Origin: JASFWK01 sp050049355
GTDB taxonomy: Bacteria; Chloroflexota; Anaerolineae; B4-G1; DUEL01
Direction of reading: 5' to 3'
DNA: 6,653 bases
NCBI GenBank assembly: GCA_050049355.1
Contig: JASFWK010000116.1
Coordinates: 1 to 6,653 of the forward strand
The notes under the pieces were generated by a model. The model had not been told where the DNA came from, ran no database searches, and was given only the letters and a program-made list of their open reading frames with translations. Each line of letters begins with the position of its first letter. Positions within the stretch are counted from its first letter, which is position 1. A program made the translations under genes and the position numbers. Below, piece by piece: positions 5,283 through 6,653 of this stretch.

Positions 5283-6653
5283 CTAACCCTGCGGCTGGGA
5301 TCCTCTCCTCAATCGCCACACCTCTCGCGTCATCAGGAGGCCTGCCAGGCCATAGAACCCGCCCGCGATGAGCAAGACAATCCGGAAACCGAAGTGGATC
5401 GCCAGGGCGGTGCCCAGAGCCGAGCCCAGCACCGACATCACTCCATTGATTCCCCACAGCCACGGCACCACCCCCGGCCGGTGCGCTCCTGCCCAGCGCA
5501 TCCCGAGTGGGAAGGGCATCCCCATGAGGAAGCCCAGGGGAGCCAACAGGGCCACCGTCATCCCCAGCCGGGCCGGGAGAGACCAAGCGATAGTTTCCTG
5601 CAGCAGCCAAGCCCCGACCGCCGCGTGCAGCACCAGCAGCACCAGCAGCGGCAGGAAGGGTCGTCTCAGCCCTCGAGTGAGATCTGTCTTCGACCATCGT
5701 CCGGTCCACAGACTCCCCAATCCGCTGAAGAGGAGGAGCGAAAAGAGCACTACGGCCAGCGAGTAGGCGGGCCGACCCAGATAGACCGTCAGGCGCTGGA
5801 TGGTGGGGATTTCCACCAGCATGAAAGCCACGCCCAGCCCACCGAAGTAGACCAGGAGCCCGGCCGTGGGACGGGCCAATCCTCGGCGTCGCCCTCCCAG
5901 AAAGAGCGGGAGCAGGACGAAGAGCAGCCCCAGTCCAGCCGTGATCCCCAAGACTGCCGCCAGAATCAGGATCGCCTCCAGGCTGGTGCGGTAAACGCCG
6001 CTGATGCTCAGAGAGGGATCGAGGAGATCGCCGAAGCGAACCAGATTGAAGAAAAAGGGTCGATTGTCGGTGGCGGGGGAGATATCCAGCGGGTAGGCAG
6101 CGGCGAAAGCGGTACGATCCTCCGCGGTGATGAGCTGGCCAACCTCCCCCTGTGGCGGCAGGCCCGGCGCGTACAGGAGAGAGAAGCCCAGTTCCTCCGC
6201 TCGCTGCCGCAGCGCGGCCACCTCCTCCGGTGTGAACGGCGTGCGCTTGAAAAGCGTGGTCGCCAGCCCCTCGAACTCGCTGCTGATTCCAGGCAGCATG
6301 ACCACTGCCACGTGCCGACCAGGGTCGGAAACGCCTGCGCTGGTCCAGCCCGCCATACCGGTGGAGATCAGCCTCATCGTCTCGGCGGGGCGCTCCGGGA
6401 GGTACCAGCGAGAGATCGAAAGGATGCCCTGGTCTGTCAGGTGGTTGTAGTAGGTGCGGAAGGCCTCCACGGTGTAGAGGCTGTTCTCGGAGAGGGCGAA
6501 GGCGCCGGAGCCGCCCGCCGCCCACGTATCGATCAGCGAGGCCTGGATGACGTCGTAGCGCTCCGGGCTGCGGGCGATGTAACCGCGAGCATCGCTCACG
6601 GCGACCGTCACGTCAGGTCTGTCGTAGAGATGCCCGGCGAAGTCGGCGAAGGG
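5283..6653 (-). CDS. Membrane-anchored spermidine-synthase-like protein, C-terminal part, 5' end outside window
   Basis: The frame is open through the right edge, so the gene is cut; the 456 visible residues are the C-terminal part of a protein usually 700-850 long. The GTG at 6611 is internal. Using it as residue 1, a Rossmann-type methyltransferase/aminopropyltransferase-like end is seen: VSDARGYI (5-12) and YDVIQASLIDTW (19-30), followed by SENSLYTVEAFRTYY (41-55). Then come the family hallmark PATDNRPFFFNL (179-190) and about seven hydrophobic segments near 212-238, 248-268, 281-303, 318-337, 347-370, 383-404 and 409-427. AFMLVEIPTIQRL, GMPFPLGMRW and INGVMSVLGSALG are family signatures in this membrane part. 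The acidic substrate motif expected after YDVI in true spermidine synthases (VDSTDP-like) is not present, so polyamine synthesis is doubtful; annotations of this family as spermidine synthase should be read as fold only. It ends convergently with the deacetylase gene, and no strong terminator is visible in the 18-base gap. Confidence 0.85.
   Translation of the reverse strand, partial: PFADFAGHLYDRPDVTVAVSDARGYIARSPERYDVIQASLIDTWAAGGSGAFALSENSLYTVEAFRTYYNHLTDQGILSISRWYLPERPAETMRLISTGMAGWTSAGVSDPGRHVAVVMLPGISSEFEGLATTLFKRTPFTPEEVAALRQRAEELGFSLLYAPGLPPQGEVGQLITAEDRTAFAAAYPLDISPATDNRPFFFNLVRFGDLLDPSLSISGVYRTSLEAILILAAVLGITAGLGLLFVLLPLFLGGRRRGLARPTAGLLVYFGGLGVAFMLVEIPTIQRLTVYLGRPAYSLAVVLFSLLLFSGLGSLWTGRWSKTDLTRGLRRPFLPLLVLLVLHAAVGAWLLQETIAWSLPARLGMTVALLAPLGFLMGMPFPLGMRWAGAHRPGVVPWLWGINGVMSVLGSALGTALAIHFGFRIVLLIAGGFYGLAGLLMTREVWRLRRGSQPQG

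Noticed and set aside
5261..5290. AGGGT/ACCCT inverted repeat between the convergent gene ends as a two-way terminator.
   Set aside because: It has only five base pairs with an 18-base loop and no U-run on either side.
5191..6525. A 444-codon open frame on the minus strand overlapping the membrane protein gene.
   Set aside because: It is a shadow in another frame of GC-rich coding DNA: rich in Arg, Gly and Pro, with no family feature. The overlapping frame has clear membrane-protein signatures.

Overview
The window is GC-rich bacterial chromosomal DNA holding seven protein genes: five complete, and two cut by the window edges. Non-ATG starts (GTG, TTG), short or overlapping gene junctions and strong GGAGG ribosome binding sites indicate compact bacterial operons. 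The gene families fit a free-living bacterium of a Chloroflexota-like or similar environmental lineage: a CelD/BcsL-type acyltransferase, a CehA/McbA-type PHP hydrolase, and a membrane-anchored spermidine-synthase-like protein. The lineage call is a guess from gene content and style, because no marker gene is present. I saw no tRNA, rRNA, CRISPR array, transposase or phage gene.

Layout. Positions 2-1161 (+) hold the end of an APH-fold kinase gene followed, with a 4-base overlap, by a HAD-family hydrolase gene. A convergent operon follows on the minus strand, in transcription order: a CelD/BcsL-like GNAT acyltransferase (3978-2959), a PHP-domain metal-dependent hydrolase (2957-1509, TTG start) and a small DUF503/YlxP protein (1515-1231). 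The junctions are 1 base and a 7-base overlap. Positions 3979-4406 contain no convincing gene. They hold a divergent control region and a long, hairpin-rich leader for the minus-strand operon. On the plus strand, 4407-5264 encodes a YdjC/ChbG-family carbohydrate deacetylase. It converges with a large membrane protein gene (minus strand, 5283 to beyond the right edge) that carries the C-terminal part of a spermidine-synthase-like domain and seven predicted membrane segments.

The most striking part is the control region at 4343-4407. Two near-consensus sigma-70-type promoters face away from each other with exact geometric symmetry about position 4375. Minus strand: TTGACA, 16-base spacer, TATAAT. 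Plus strand: TTGTCA, 16-base spacer, TATAAT. Their -35 hexamers overlap by five bases, so polymerase can probably occupy only one at a time. The plus-strand start site is predicted at or next to the GTG start codon of the deacetylase gene, implying a leaderless mRNA. The minus-strand start site is predicted at the first base of a perfect 10-base inverted repeat, which would fold the 5' end of a roughly 365-base leader. One promoter thus serves a putative acyl-removing enzyme and the other a putative acyl-adding enzyme. A shared role in glycan or surface-polysaccharide acylation is attractive but inferred.

No wholly new multi-gene system is evident. The unusual regulatory architecture is the best lead.
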